From contig JALIHJ010000059.1 of NCBI GenBank assembly GCA_022984795.1, positions 94,575 to 158,574 of the forward strand: a DNA stretch of 64,000 bases, given 5' to 3'. The notes beneath the pieces were generated by a model, which was not told the DNA's origin, ran no database searches, and saw only the letters and a list, made by a program, of their open reading frames with translations. The first letter of the stretch is position 1. Each line of letters begins with the position of its first letter. Origin of the DNA: Fabrea salina (taxonomy: Eukaryota; Ciliophora; Heterotrichea; Heterotrichida; Fabreidae). This document shows, one piece after another, positions 27,196 to 34,872 of this stretch. The translations under genes were made by a program, and so were the position numbers.

Positions 27196-27692
27196 TTACT
27201 GTACAACTTGGAAGCACAGTCGTAGGACACAGCACAGATGGTCCCAGCTAAAAGTCCATAGTAGTAAATAAGTATTATGAGTGTGAGTAACCACCCCCAA
27301 AAAAACTCTAAGTAAACCTTACCGTCTTCACAAGTTCCGTCTTCAAACAGCCACAAACTTCCTAAAACTGTCCAAACCACTGCAAATATCCCACACAAAT
27401 AATTCACAGAAGTAACAAGCACCTTAACCAAAGTATTGTGCTCCCGAGTATTGATAGAAGTTGTAAGTTCTATTGACATAGTCAACACTGAATAGCACAT
27501 TGCTACGATGCAGTAAACCTTAAGCCAAGTCCTTACTGGGTTGATGCAGTCCTTTTCAGTATATAAAATCAGTAGAAGAACTAAAACAGACTACCTCTAA
27601 CTTACAAGGATAATATTTGGCACGGCGTTTGAAATGTTTGCGTACCTGATTTCTCTAGTGGTAAAAGCAGTGAGTTGCTGGTTGTACTCCAT
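27192..27692 (-). CDS. Four-span membrane protein, two exons
   Basis: The frame read from 27500 alone lacks an upstream start that fits. Removing a 15-nt intron (27591-27605, minus-strand sequence GTAAGTTAGAGGTAG) joins an exon beginning at ATG 27692 to the rest, giving 161 residues. The N-terminus MEYNQQLTAFTTRE is followed by about four hydrophobic segments (IILSVLVLLLILY, YCIVAMCYSVLTM, VLVTSVNYLCGIFAVVWTVL, FFWGWLLTLIILIYYYGLL). No family recognised. The start lies 12 bp from the DDB1 ATG on the other strand, and the stop overlaps that of the 100-residue gene. Confidence 0.8.
27591..27605 (-). other. 15-nt intron
   Basis: Minus-strand GTAAGTTAGAGGTAG, exactly 15 nt, phase 0. It contains an in-frame TAG, and removing it links a membrane protein to a good start codon. 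Size and borders are those of heterotrich introns. Confidence 0.85.
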
Positions 27693-27704
27693 AATTGTTT
27701 TAAT

Positions 27705-30700
27705 ATGTCGAAATGGAACTATGTTGCCAGTGCGCACAAATCCAGCGCAGTGGTAGAGTCACTAACTGCAGGATTGACTTCTGCTGACCAAAGAAACTTA
27801 ATACTGGCCAAAGGCAACCGTTTGGAGCTTTACAAACTCTCAGAAGAAGGGTTGGTGCCTTTGCAAGAAATCTCTATCTTGGGAATGATCAAGTTTGTGC
27901 ACAAACTCAACGCACCCCAAAAGGACTACTTGCTCATAGTAACCCAGCCCTATGCTGTAAGTATTGCTACTTATGAAGCAAACACCATCAGTATCTTGGA
28001 AAGCGCCCAGATACAGGAGCCCACAAGGACCTCCCCTACAGCTTTGCCCCTAGCCAGTCTGGACCCCTACGAACGGGTTTACGCTTTGCACTTGTTCACT
28101 GGACTACTTAGAGTCATTCAGATAACTGACCAAAAAAGCATCAGGACAGAGTTCAATGTGAGACTTGAAGAAGACGAAATCCGCGACATCCAGATTCTAG
28201 ACGAGCCCTCAGAACTCCTTTTGGGAGTCATTTACTCTAAAAAAACAGAGTTTGTTTTAAAAGTGTACTCCATCAAACTTCAAGGATACTCAATGGAAGA
28301 AACTACCTGGGTTTACAAGTTCCAACACTCCACTTACAAAATCATGAGTTCTCCCGGGAAAGTAGGAGTGCTTCACGAAGCAGGAGTAGTTGTGTACGAC
28401 CTTCAAACTGGACACCCCATGAGTTTCAACGCGCACTTGAAAGAAGTAACGAGCTGCAACAAAGTAGACTCCAACAGGTGGATTCTAGGAAACACCAGCG
28501 GAGAGATTTACTTGCTTTGTGCAAACACAGGCATAGAACTGAAACTACTGGGGCAGTGCGTTACTCCTAACTCAATTACTTACTTAGACAACAACTACTT
28601 TTTCGTAGGGTCGAGCACAGGGGACTCCTCGCTCATAAAGGTTTTGGAGCAACAAGAAAACGGGTCTTACATCAAAGTAATTCAGTCTTACCCTAACTTG
28701 GCGCCAATGCTGGACTTTTTGGTGCTGGAAGGCGAAAAAAAAGGCAACTCAGACATCATAGCTTGTGCAGGGCATAACTTAGACGGAAGCATAAGACTAG
28801 TGAACAAAGGAGTAGGCGTTTACATAGAGCAAGAAGCTGAACTAGGCAAAATCGAGTCACTTTGGTCACTTAAGTTAGGCGAGCACTACTCTCACTTAGT
28901 TTTGAGCTTCTTCGACAAAACTAGGATTCTGAGAATGAATGAAACCGAACTAGAACCTGCGGAGTACAGCGACTTTCAAAGCAACACTACAAGTTTGTAC
29001 ATTTCAACCCTTTCTTTTGGAATTGTGCAAGTTACTCCTGAAGAAGTAGCAGTCTACAACTTTAACTGGGAGCCTTTCTACAAGTTGAGTCCTGGAGGCA
29101 GAATTTCTTTAGGAGACTCCTCAAACGACCACTTAGTTTTAGTCATGGATGAAGATTCCTTGGTGAGTTATTCTTTAACTCCAAAAGGCTACCAAGAAAC
29201 AGGCAGATGGGAAGCCCCTTACGAAGTCAGCAGTGTGTGCATGGAGGCAGAGTTAGTAGCAGTGGGTCTTTGGACTGAAATGAGTATTTGTGTGTTGTTT
29301 TACCCCTCCTTCACCCTAGTTAAAAAAGAAGTGTTGGGAGGCGACGTGTTTGTAAGGTCATTGCTGTTTGCAGAGATGGAAGACATTAAGTACTTGTTTG
29401 CTGGTTTGGCAGACGGGCACTTGCTTACTTACACTTTGCCTGACTTCTTTATGAAGAGTGTCCTCATAGGGAACCAACAGGTTACTTTGAAAGAGTTCAA
29501 CTTCCAAAATTGCAACTATGTTTTTGCTTCTTGTGACCAACCTGCTGTTGCTTACAGCACTCACCAAAGGGTTTTTTACGCAAGCGTAAACACAGAGCAA
29601 GCTTCGTGCATGGCTCCTTTTTACACTGAAGCTTTTCCAGACTGCTTAGCATTGGTTTCAGGAATGAATTTAGTTATGATTAGCATTGAAGAGATCCAAA
29701 GGTTTTCAATTAGGACTTTTCCAATGGGAATGACTGTGAGGAGGATTGGGGCTTTGGAGGAGTGTTTTGTGTGCTTAGGGTACTTCAGCAGTGGAAGGAG
29801 CTGTCTTTTGCTTTTAAACCAAAACTTCATGGTGATGGACACTTACGAGTTCCCTGAAGCCGAGGTTGGAAATGCCCTTCACGTTAACGGCAGAAAGATC
29901 TACGCAGGGTCCTACATAACTGACGACCCACAAAACGAACCCACTAAAGGAGTCATTTACGTGTTTGTGAAAAACAACGAGAGACTTACTAGAGTTCAGT
30001 CGGAGGTCGTAGAGGGGTCAGTTTCTTGTTTGGGAGTAGTGCAGCAGAAGTACTTAGTAGCTGGAGTGAACTCATACATCCACTACTACTCTTTAGAACA
30101 CTCAGAACTCTCACTCATCGAAAAAGACCAAAAACTAACCTACATAATAGGCATGGACACCTTTGAAGAACTAGTAGCTTTCCTAGACATCACTCGTTCA
30201 GTGTCTGTTTTCAGAGCTGGCGAAAAACTTGTGCCAATTGCCAAGAACCTGTACTCACTGTTTCCAACAGCAGTGCAGTTTATTTCAAGGGAGTTTTTGT
30301 TGGTTTCAGACATGTTTTGCAACGTGCACTTGCTGACTTTTACTTCAGGACGGATGCTGAGCATTGTAGGAGCTTATTACTTAGGAGAAATGGTGAACCA
30401 CATGAGGAGAGGAAGTTTGATACAAGGAGGAAGCGAAGACCTTCCAAAGGGCATCGAAAGTGTTTTGTTAGGGACAACTAAAGGGTGTTTGGGAGTGGTG
30501 GTGAGTCTTCCCTACGAAACTTACGAAGTGCTTTTCCAACTTCAAAGCATTCTTGGAAATATGAAGGTCAAGAGCCAAATATGGCAGCTCAGCAAGTTCA
30601 GAAGTCCACAAGTTAAAGGAAAGCCCATCCCCTGGGAAGGCTTTTTAGACGGCGACTTCATTGAAGGGTTTCTGAGCTTGTCTCCTCAGGAACAGTCTAC

Positions 30701-30791
30701 AGTTTGCATGGAAGTGAGCAACAACCTTGGAAGGACCCTTACTCCACAAGAACTCCAAAGACTAGTTTTAGCTCTTTCTAAAGTGCATTAA
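27705..30791 (+). CDS. DDB1: DDB1-like damage-specific DNA-binding protein / CUL4 adaptor
   Basis: 1028 residues from ATG 27705 (MSKWNYVASAHKSSAV). The start matches DDB1's MSYNYVVTAQKPTAV pattern, followed by NLILAKGNRLELYKL. Later landmarks include FNVRLEEDEIRDIQIL, YFFVGSSTGDSSLIKVL and the C-terminus GDFIEGFLSLSPQ with a final TPQELQRLVLALSKVH helix, all in family order. DDB1 is a three-propeller scaffold that links substrate receptors to the CUL4 E3 ligase in DNA repair, replication and chromatin control. Length is slightly below the animal ~1140. It shares 12 bp of upstream sequence with the divergent membrane gene. The CPSF160/SF3b3 relatives are less likely given the N-terminus. Confidence 0.93.
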   Translation: MSKWNYVASAHKSSAVVESLTAGLTSADQRNLILAKGNRLELYKLSEEGLVPLQEISILGMIKFVHKLNAPQKDYLLIVTQPYAVSIATYEANTISILESAQIQEPTRTSPTALPLASLDPYERVYALHLFTGLLRVIQITDQKSIRTEFNVRLEEDEIRDIQILDEPSELLLGVIYSKKTEFVLKVYSIKLQGYSMEETTWVYKFQHSTYKIMSSPGKVGVLHEAGVVVYDLQTGHPMSFNAHLKEVTSCNKVDSNRWILGNTSGEIYLLCANTGIELKLLGQCVTPNSITYLDNNYFFVGSSTGDSSLIKVLEQQENGSYIKVIQSYPNLAPMLDFLVLEGEKKGNSDIIACAGHNLDGSIRLVNKGVGVYIEQEAELGKIESLWSLKLGEHYSHLVLSFFDKTRILRMNETELEPAEYSDFQSNTTSLYISTLSFGIVQVTPEEVAVYNFNWEPFYKLSPGGRISLGDSSNDHLVLVMDEDSLVSYSLTPKGYQETGRWEAPYEVSSVCMEAELVAVGLWTEMSICVLFYPSFTLVKKEVLGGDVFVRSLLFAEMEDIKYLFAGLADGHLLTYTLPDFFMKSVLIGNQQVTLKEFNFQNCNYVFASCDQPAVAYSTHQRVFYASVNTEQASCMAPFYTEAFPDCLALVSGMNLVMISIEEIQRFSIRTFPMGMTVRRIGALEECFVCLGYFSSGRSCLLLLNQNFMVMDTYEFPEAEVGNALHVNGRKIYAGSYITDDPQNEPTKGVIYVFVKNNERLTRVQSEVVEGSVSCLGVVQQKYLVAGVNSYIHYYSLEHSELSLIEKDQKLTYIIGMDTFEELVAFLDITRSVSVFRAGEKLVPIAKNLYSLFPTAVQFISREFLLVSDMFCNVHLLTFTSGRMLSIVGAYYLGEMVNHMRRGSLIQGGSEDLPKGIESVLLGTTKGCLGVVVSLPYETYEVLFQLQSILGNMKVKSQIWQLSKFRSPQVKGKPIPWEGFLDGDFIEGFLSLSPQEQSTVCMEVSNNLGRTLTPQELQRLVLALSKVH

Positions 30792-30827
30792 TTCAATTAA
30801 GCATTCCGGTCAGAATTAGTAAACAAT

Positions 30828-31088
30828 ATGATGAAACAAAAGAATACTGACATAGAACAGACCGCAAGGAATGTTTTCGATCATATTGACTTTGAGTGTT
30901 CAGGAATGATCAGTAAGTGCGACCTCAGACGTGCAGTCACTACAGCTGCTTACGCTTTGGGCATTGAGCCTGTTTCTGAAGCAGAAGTCAAAAACACCCT
31001 AAGCAAACTTAACTCCCAAGACAAGCAGTGTTTTGACTGTGAAGAGTTCAAACAAATCATGGTGAATGTTCTAAAACTAGAGTTGTAA
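30828..31088 (+). CDS. Small EF-hand-like protein
   Basis: 86 residues in a two-EF-hand arrangement. The first loop region (DFECSGMISKCD) lacks several acidic ligands, and the second (NSQDKQCFDCEE) is also degenerate, so Ca2+ binding is doubtful. The helix pattern (VFDHIDF, DLRRAV, EEFKQIMVNVL) is like a half calmodulin or centrin. Five Cys are present. Lies 36 bp after DDB1 and 7 bp before the convergent phosphatase stop. Confidence 0.7.
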   Translation: MMKQKNTDIEQTARNVFDHIDFECSGMISKCDLRRAVTTAAYALGIEPVSEAEVKNTLSKLNSQDKQCFDCEEFKQIMVNVLKLEL

Positions 31089-31095
31089 TTAAATA

Positions 31096-31794
31096 CTAAT
31101 TTATGTCACTCCACGGGTAGATTTCGCAGTTATCTAGCCATTTGTAAGTCCCGTCTTCGTTTTTCAAGAAAAATTTAAAAAAGTTAGAGTGTGAAACTAA
31201 AGCAATGTTCCCTGTCTTAGCTTCTTTGCGCCAAATTGCTTTAGTGGCCTGGGTGCGTTTGTAAACCTGTTCAGCACTTTCAATCTTATCGGGAGCCATG
31301 TCTATCATGGTTTGCAACAGTACCTTAGGCAACCTTGAAATGGGGACGTCTTTAAGTGGTTGTGTGTAAGCGTTGCAAACTACGTCTAAAAGTGGGTACC
31401 CAGGACCCATTTGGCTCCAGTCCATTTGCGAGTATTCCAGAAAAGGAGTTCCTTCGTAAAGGGACACGTCTGGGGCGTTTTTGAGTTTCTCGTACAAAAG
31501 AGGAGTAACCACTATAGAAGGGCAGTTGGGGTGGTCCTTGAAAAGAATCTGGGCAGTTTGGAGAGCACGTTTCAAAGGGGACACAAAAACTTTTGAAACA
31601 GGAAGCGAGTGGGCCTGCGGAATATTTGCTACGGCCTGATCGACTCCTTTTTGGGAGAGTTCGCAGTCTATAAACTCTTCCCTCCACTTTAAGTCCCAAA
31701 TGAAGTTTTTCTTGCCAGTGGCTTCGTAGTGAGCAGCAGCTTGGTTGTAGGTGCTTTGGGCGTGCCTCACTAAAAAGACTTGATTACTCTCCAT
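31096..31794 (-). CDS. Histidine phosphatase (phosphoglycerate mutase-like)
   Basis: 232 residues. The phosphohistidine motif is FLVRHAQSTYN (residues ~7-17), with Ala in place of the usual Gly of RHG. The helper arginine region VSPLKRALQTAQIL, and the second catalytic His in VSHSNFFKFF (~205) are present. The set of residues fits a branch-1 histidine phosphatase acting on sugar phosphates, phosphoproteins or nucleotides; the substrate is not readable. The start codon is only 5 bp (TATAA) from that of the DHHC gene on the opposite strand. Confidence 0.88.
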   Translation of the reverse strand: MESNQVFLVRHAQSTYNQAAAHYEATGKKNFIWDLKWREEFIDCELSQKGVDQAVANIPQAHSLPVSKVFVSPLKRALQTAQILFKDHPNCPSIVVTPLLYEKLKNAPDVSLYEGTPFLEYSQMDWSQMGPGYPLLDVVCNAYTQPLKDVPISRLPKVLLQTMIDMAPDKIESAEQVYKRTQATKAIWRKEAKTGNIALVSHSNFFKFFLKNEDGTYKWLDNCEIYPWSDIN

Positions 31795-31799
31795 TATAA
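31795..31799. promoter_or_regulatory. 5-bp spacer TATAA between divergent start codons
   Basis: The string CAT-TATAA-ATG places two opposing start codons around a single TATAA. There is no room for a separate promoter or conventional 5' UTRs, so initiation signals must be this element or sequence inside the neighbouring genes. Confidence 0.5.
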
Positions 31800-32849
31800 A
31801 TGTCAGACCTGAAAGCTTACAAACAGTGGCCTGGAAATAACAAGTTTTACTGCGACGGAAGAGTCATGATGGGGTGAGTTATAATTAGGCCAGACAACCA
31901 CAGGGCGTTTATAACTTTTTTTTTAGTGTTGGTGCCAGGAGTGGCGTTTTTGAGCATCCCGGGAGTCTATTTTGTTGAGCAAAGAAACCAGTGGACTCCT
32001 GTTATTGCTTTCTTCTTTGTGCTGCTTGCTTCGATTTATTTCCTCTACCGAACTTCTACCAAGAACCCAGGCTTCATTCCTGAACAAAAGCCTCCTTTCG
32101 CAGTAGGACCTAAAGGTGCTAAGCAAGTCAAAGAACTCATGCCGGACAGCTTGCCCTCTGTGGAGATGCCTAGTGGAGGCCACTTAACTCGCTTTAAATA
32201 CTGCCGCACTTGCTACATTTTCAGGCCTCCTCGGACTTCGCACTGCAATGACTGTGGAGCTTGTGTGGAGCGTTTCGACCACCACTGTCCTTGGGTAGGC
32301 AACTGTATAGGCAAGCGCAACTACAGAGAGTTCATGGCATTTTTGTGCAGCACTAGTTTGTTGATAATTTTGAGTGTTACTTTCTCTGTAGTACACATTG
32401 TAGACGTTGAAGAAGACATCACTGAGGAGAAGCCAGACTTAAGCGGGTGGGAGGTGTTTGTAGAAGCCTTAGCTGAGTCAGGAGGGTCCATGGCACTGCT
32501 GCTGTACTGCTTCCTTGCAATCTGGTTTGTGTTTGGGTTGCTGGGGTTCCACTTGTACTTAGCATTTACAGGACAAACTACTCACGAAAAGTTAAAAAAC
32601 GCTTTTAAAAACGCTACAGGCAACCCCTATGACCGAGGAAATGCACTCCTTAATATTTTTAACACTCTTTGCGCAACAAGGGTTCCTCCTAGTAGGTTTG
32701 ACCTCAGAAGGCCTGGAGCCAACACTCAAGGAACTATTGACTACGCTCCCAGTGCTTACGCCGTCAAGCAAAGAAGCAAGCGCTACAGCCACAAAAAAGT
32801 AGAAGACGAGGTAGTGTCTCCTTCTGACATTAAGGAGTTTAAGTTTTAA
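31800..32849 (+). CDS. DHHC palmitoyltransferase, two exons
   Basis: Removing a 15-nt intron (31874-31888) gives a 344-residue protein starting MSDLKAYKQWPGN and rejoins the family's N-terminal GRVMMGPD motif in front of the first membrane span. The Cys-rich domain (~125-175) is complete: CRTCYIFRPPRTSHCNDCGA and RFDHHCPWVGNCIGKRNYR with catalytic DHHC. Four membrane spans flank it, and a basic tail follows a TTHEKLKN-type TTxE motif. It S-acylates proteins at Golgi, ER or plasma membranes. Divergent from the histidine phosphatase with 5 bp between ATGs. If the intron is ignored, the protein would start at a non-ATG position and lose the first 30 residues. Confidence 0.93.
31874..31888 (+). 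other. 15-nt intron
   Basis: GTGAGTTATAATTAG in the DHHC gene, phase 2. Excision restores the conserved MMGPD junction, an independent check on the intron. Confidence 0.92.
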
Positions 32850-32882
32850 CTGTAAATTACTCTATTGTTGTACATCAGAAGT

Positions 32883-34307
32883 TTATTTTATAGGACTTTT
32901 CCCTGTAGAGACCCAGTCTTCGTCTTCAAGGTCGTCTTTGAACTTAGAACCCCCTATCCAAGTTTGTTGGGCTGGAGGCTGTTCTCTTCGTGACTTAGCT
33001 TTGTTGGCACTTGACGCAGTGGAGTTGTAGTAACTGCGCTTTTTAGAAGATTCCTTCACTGGAGCGTACCTTGAAGATATTTCTTTAGGTCTTGACTGGG
33101 TGCTCCAGCCTCCACGCATAACGGTAGTTTTTACTTCTTTAGGTGTAACAAAGCGGTCTGGAGTAGTTGATTTCTTAGGTGACCTTTTGACTTTAGGAAC
33201 AGAGGGTTTGTTGTGCGGTTTTTTACACTTTTTGCTTTCTCGGGCTTGTTTGTACTCCATCAAGAAGTCGTACAGGAGTTTTACTTTTTGCTTTTTGGGG
33301 TTGTGGGGGTCCCTGGTTAGTTTTGAGTGTGCTAGTTCTAAGAGTTGCTGGAGTTTTTGGTCTGTGTCTTCGCTTTCAGTGTTGTTTCCTAGCTTTTCTA
33401 TCATTTTGACCAAACTGTACTCAAGGTCTGACTCACTTTGAGAAGAAGCATTGCTTCCTTGGCGCGAGTGGGCAGCCAAAGACTCAGTTTTTTTAGCGCC
33501 GAAAAACTCACTCAAGGCTATTCTAGGCATTAACTCGCTTTGGTAGGAAGAGTTATGAGGGTTGTCTTGGGGCTCCTGGAGTTCCTGGAGTGATTTTTGG
33601 GGTTCCCCAGGTTGCTGAGTTTCCTGAGGTTTTTGAAGTTGTTTGGGTTCTTGTAGTTGGCTTTCTTTGAACTGTTTATTTTCTAGAGTTTGGTTCAATT
33701 TATGGTACACAGAACTTTGGGAGACTCTTCCAGTTATGATGTTCGAAATGTCAGGCCACTCTAACTTGTCAAAGTTGATTTTTGCAAGGTCAGCTTGAGG
33801 AAACTGAAGACTGGACCTGTTGTCTAGAGCTTTAGGGCACAAGTCAGCAAACACACTGATCTCTTTTTCTATAAGTTCTAAGTGCTTAGATATTGCAGAG
33901 GACTTTGCAATGGAAAACTCTTCAAAGGAATCATAGTGCACTTTAACAGGGTAGTCTTGGATGCAAGAAATATCTTCTACTCCTTTAGGTTGGATGTTGT
34001 CCCTTTTAGGCTTGGGCGGAGGAGTTCTGTTTCTCTGCAAAGACAACCCAAACTTAAACTGTTTTTTAACTTCTTTAGCGTCCACAGGTTCAGTTAAGTT
34101 ACTAAGTGCAGAGTGGAGTTTGCTTCTTTGCTGTTCAAACTCTGGTTTGATTTCCAAACTACTTGTGAAGTTAGGCACTTCAGGGAACTGCTTTTTTTGG
34201 GAGTTGTAAAGTATTTTGTTTTTCATCTGGGTTTTTTTGGTTTCGTTGATGCGTCCAGCAGCTTGATTCTTTACAAGACTAACCCATTCTTCTTTCAAAG
34301 CTGACAT
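32883..34307 (-). CDS. Low-complexity basic protein of unknown function
   Basis: 474 residues, mostly predicted disordered: Pro, Gln, Lys and Ser rich, with a QEPKQLQKPQETQQ-like stretch (~215-250) and a strongly basic C-terminus with TP/SP sites (KKSTTPDRFVTPKE). A more ordered part lies at residues ~310-365. No domain recognised. The ATG is 5 bp from the divergent methyltransferase ATG. Confidence 0.7.
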   Translation of the reverse strand: MSALKEEWVSLVKNQAAGRINETKKTQMKNKILYNSQKKQFPEVPNFTSSLEIKPEFEQQRSKLHSALSNLTEPVDAKEVKKQFKFGLSLQRNRTPPPKPKRDNIQPKGVEDISCIQDYPVKVHYDSFEEFSIAKSSAISKHLELIEKEISVFADLCPKALDNRSSLQFPQADLAKINFDKLEWPDISNIITGRVSQSSVYHKLNQTLENKQFKESQLQEPKQLQKPQETQQPGEPQKSLQELQEPQDNPHNSSYQSELMPRIALSEFFGAKKTESLAAHSRQGSNASSQSESDLEYSLVKMIEKLGNNTESEDTDQKLQQLLELAHSKLTRDPHNPKKQKVKLLYDFLMEYKQARESKKCKKPHNKPSVPKVKRSPKKSTTPDRFVTPKEVKTTVMRGGWSTQSRPKEISSRYAPVKESSKKRSYYNSTASSANKAKSRREQPPAQQTWIGGSKFKDDLEDEDWVSTGKSPIK

Positions 34308-34312
34308 TTATA
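34308..34312. promoter_or_regulatory. 5-bp spacer TTATA between divergent start codons
   Basis: CAT-TTATA-ATG, the second example of start codons almost touching. As at 31795-31799 the spacer is a TATA-like word. Confidence 0.5.
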
Positions 34313-34864
34313 ATGGCAAGGGAGTTTTTAAACAGGAACCCTGAGAAACAGGAACTCAACCAGTACTGGTACTCAGAACTCACTCTGCAGACTCTTTCTC
34401 AAGAAATAGAAGACCTTTCTAGGGGACTTGTCACCACAATAGCCTGCATCTCTACTCCTAGTGTACACTTTGCTTTACCTAGAAACCTCCAAGCTAACTC
34501 CTGGATCTTTGACCTCGACCAGAAGTTTAAAACCCAAACTAACTACGTTTGCTACGACTTCAACGAACCCCTGGGATTCGAGGAGTCTTTCCAGAACTTT
34601 TTCGACTTAGTAGTGGTTGACCCGCCTTTTATTACATACGAAGTTTGGGAAAAGTACTCAAGAACCATCAAGAGTCTTCTTAAACCCAACGGTTTGATGA
34701 TACTCAGTTCTATTGCAGAAAACGCTTCTATGCTCAATGAACTCTTAGGTGTTAAAGTTATGCCTTTCCAGCCTTCTATTCCCAACTTAGTTTACCAGTA
34801 CAACTTTTTTGCCAATTACGACTCTCAAAGACTAAGCCAACTCAACCCTGAAATTCCCCAGTAA
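34313..34864 (+). CDS. EEF1AKMT1: eEF1A lysine methyltransferase (EEF1AKMT1/Efm5 family)
   Basis: 183 residues. The seven-beta-strand methyltransferase carries the VVVDPPF motif (~100-106) that once led to the N6-adenine label of this family. Supporting blocks are LNQYWYSELTLQTL near the start, IACISTPSVHF for the first strand, and YDFNEPLGF. The known substrate in yeast and human is a lysine of translation factor eEF1A. Length is near the usual 210-250 with a shorter loop. It is convergent with the PKG-like gene, 8 bp apart. Confidence 0.9.
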   Translation: MAREFLNRNPEKQELNQYWYSELTLQTLSQEIEDLSRGLVTTIACISTPSVHFALPRNLQANSWIFDLDQKFKTQTNYVCYDFNEPLGFEESFQNFFDLVVVDPPFITYEVWEKYSRTIKSLLKPNGLMILSSIAENASMLNELLGVKVMPFQPSIPNLVYQYNFFANYDSQRLSQLNPEIPQ

Positions 34865-34872
34865 CCATTAGC

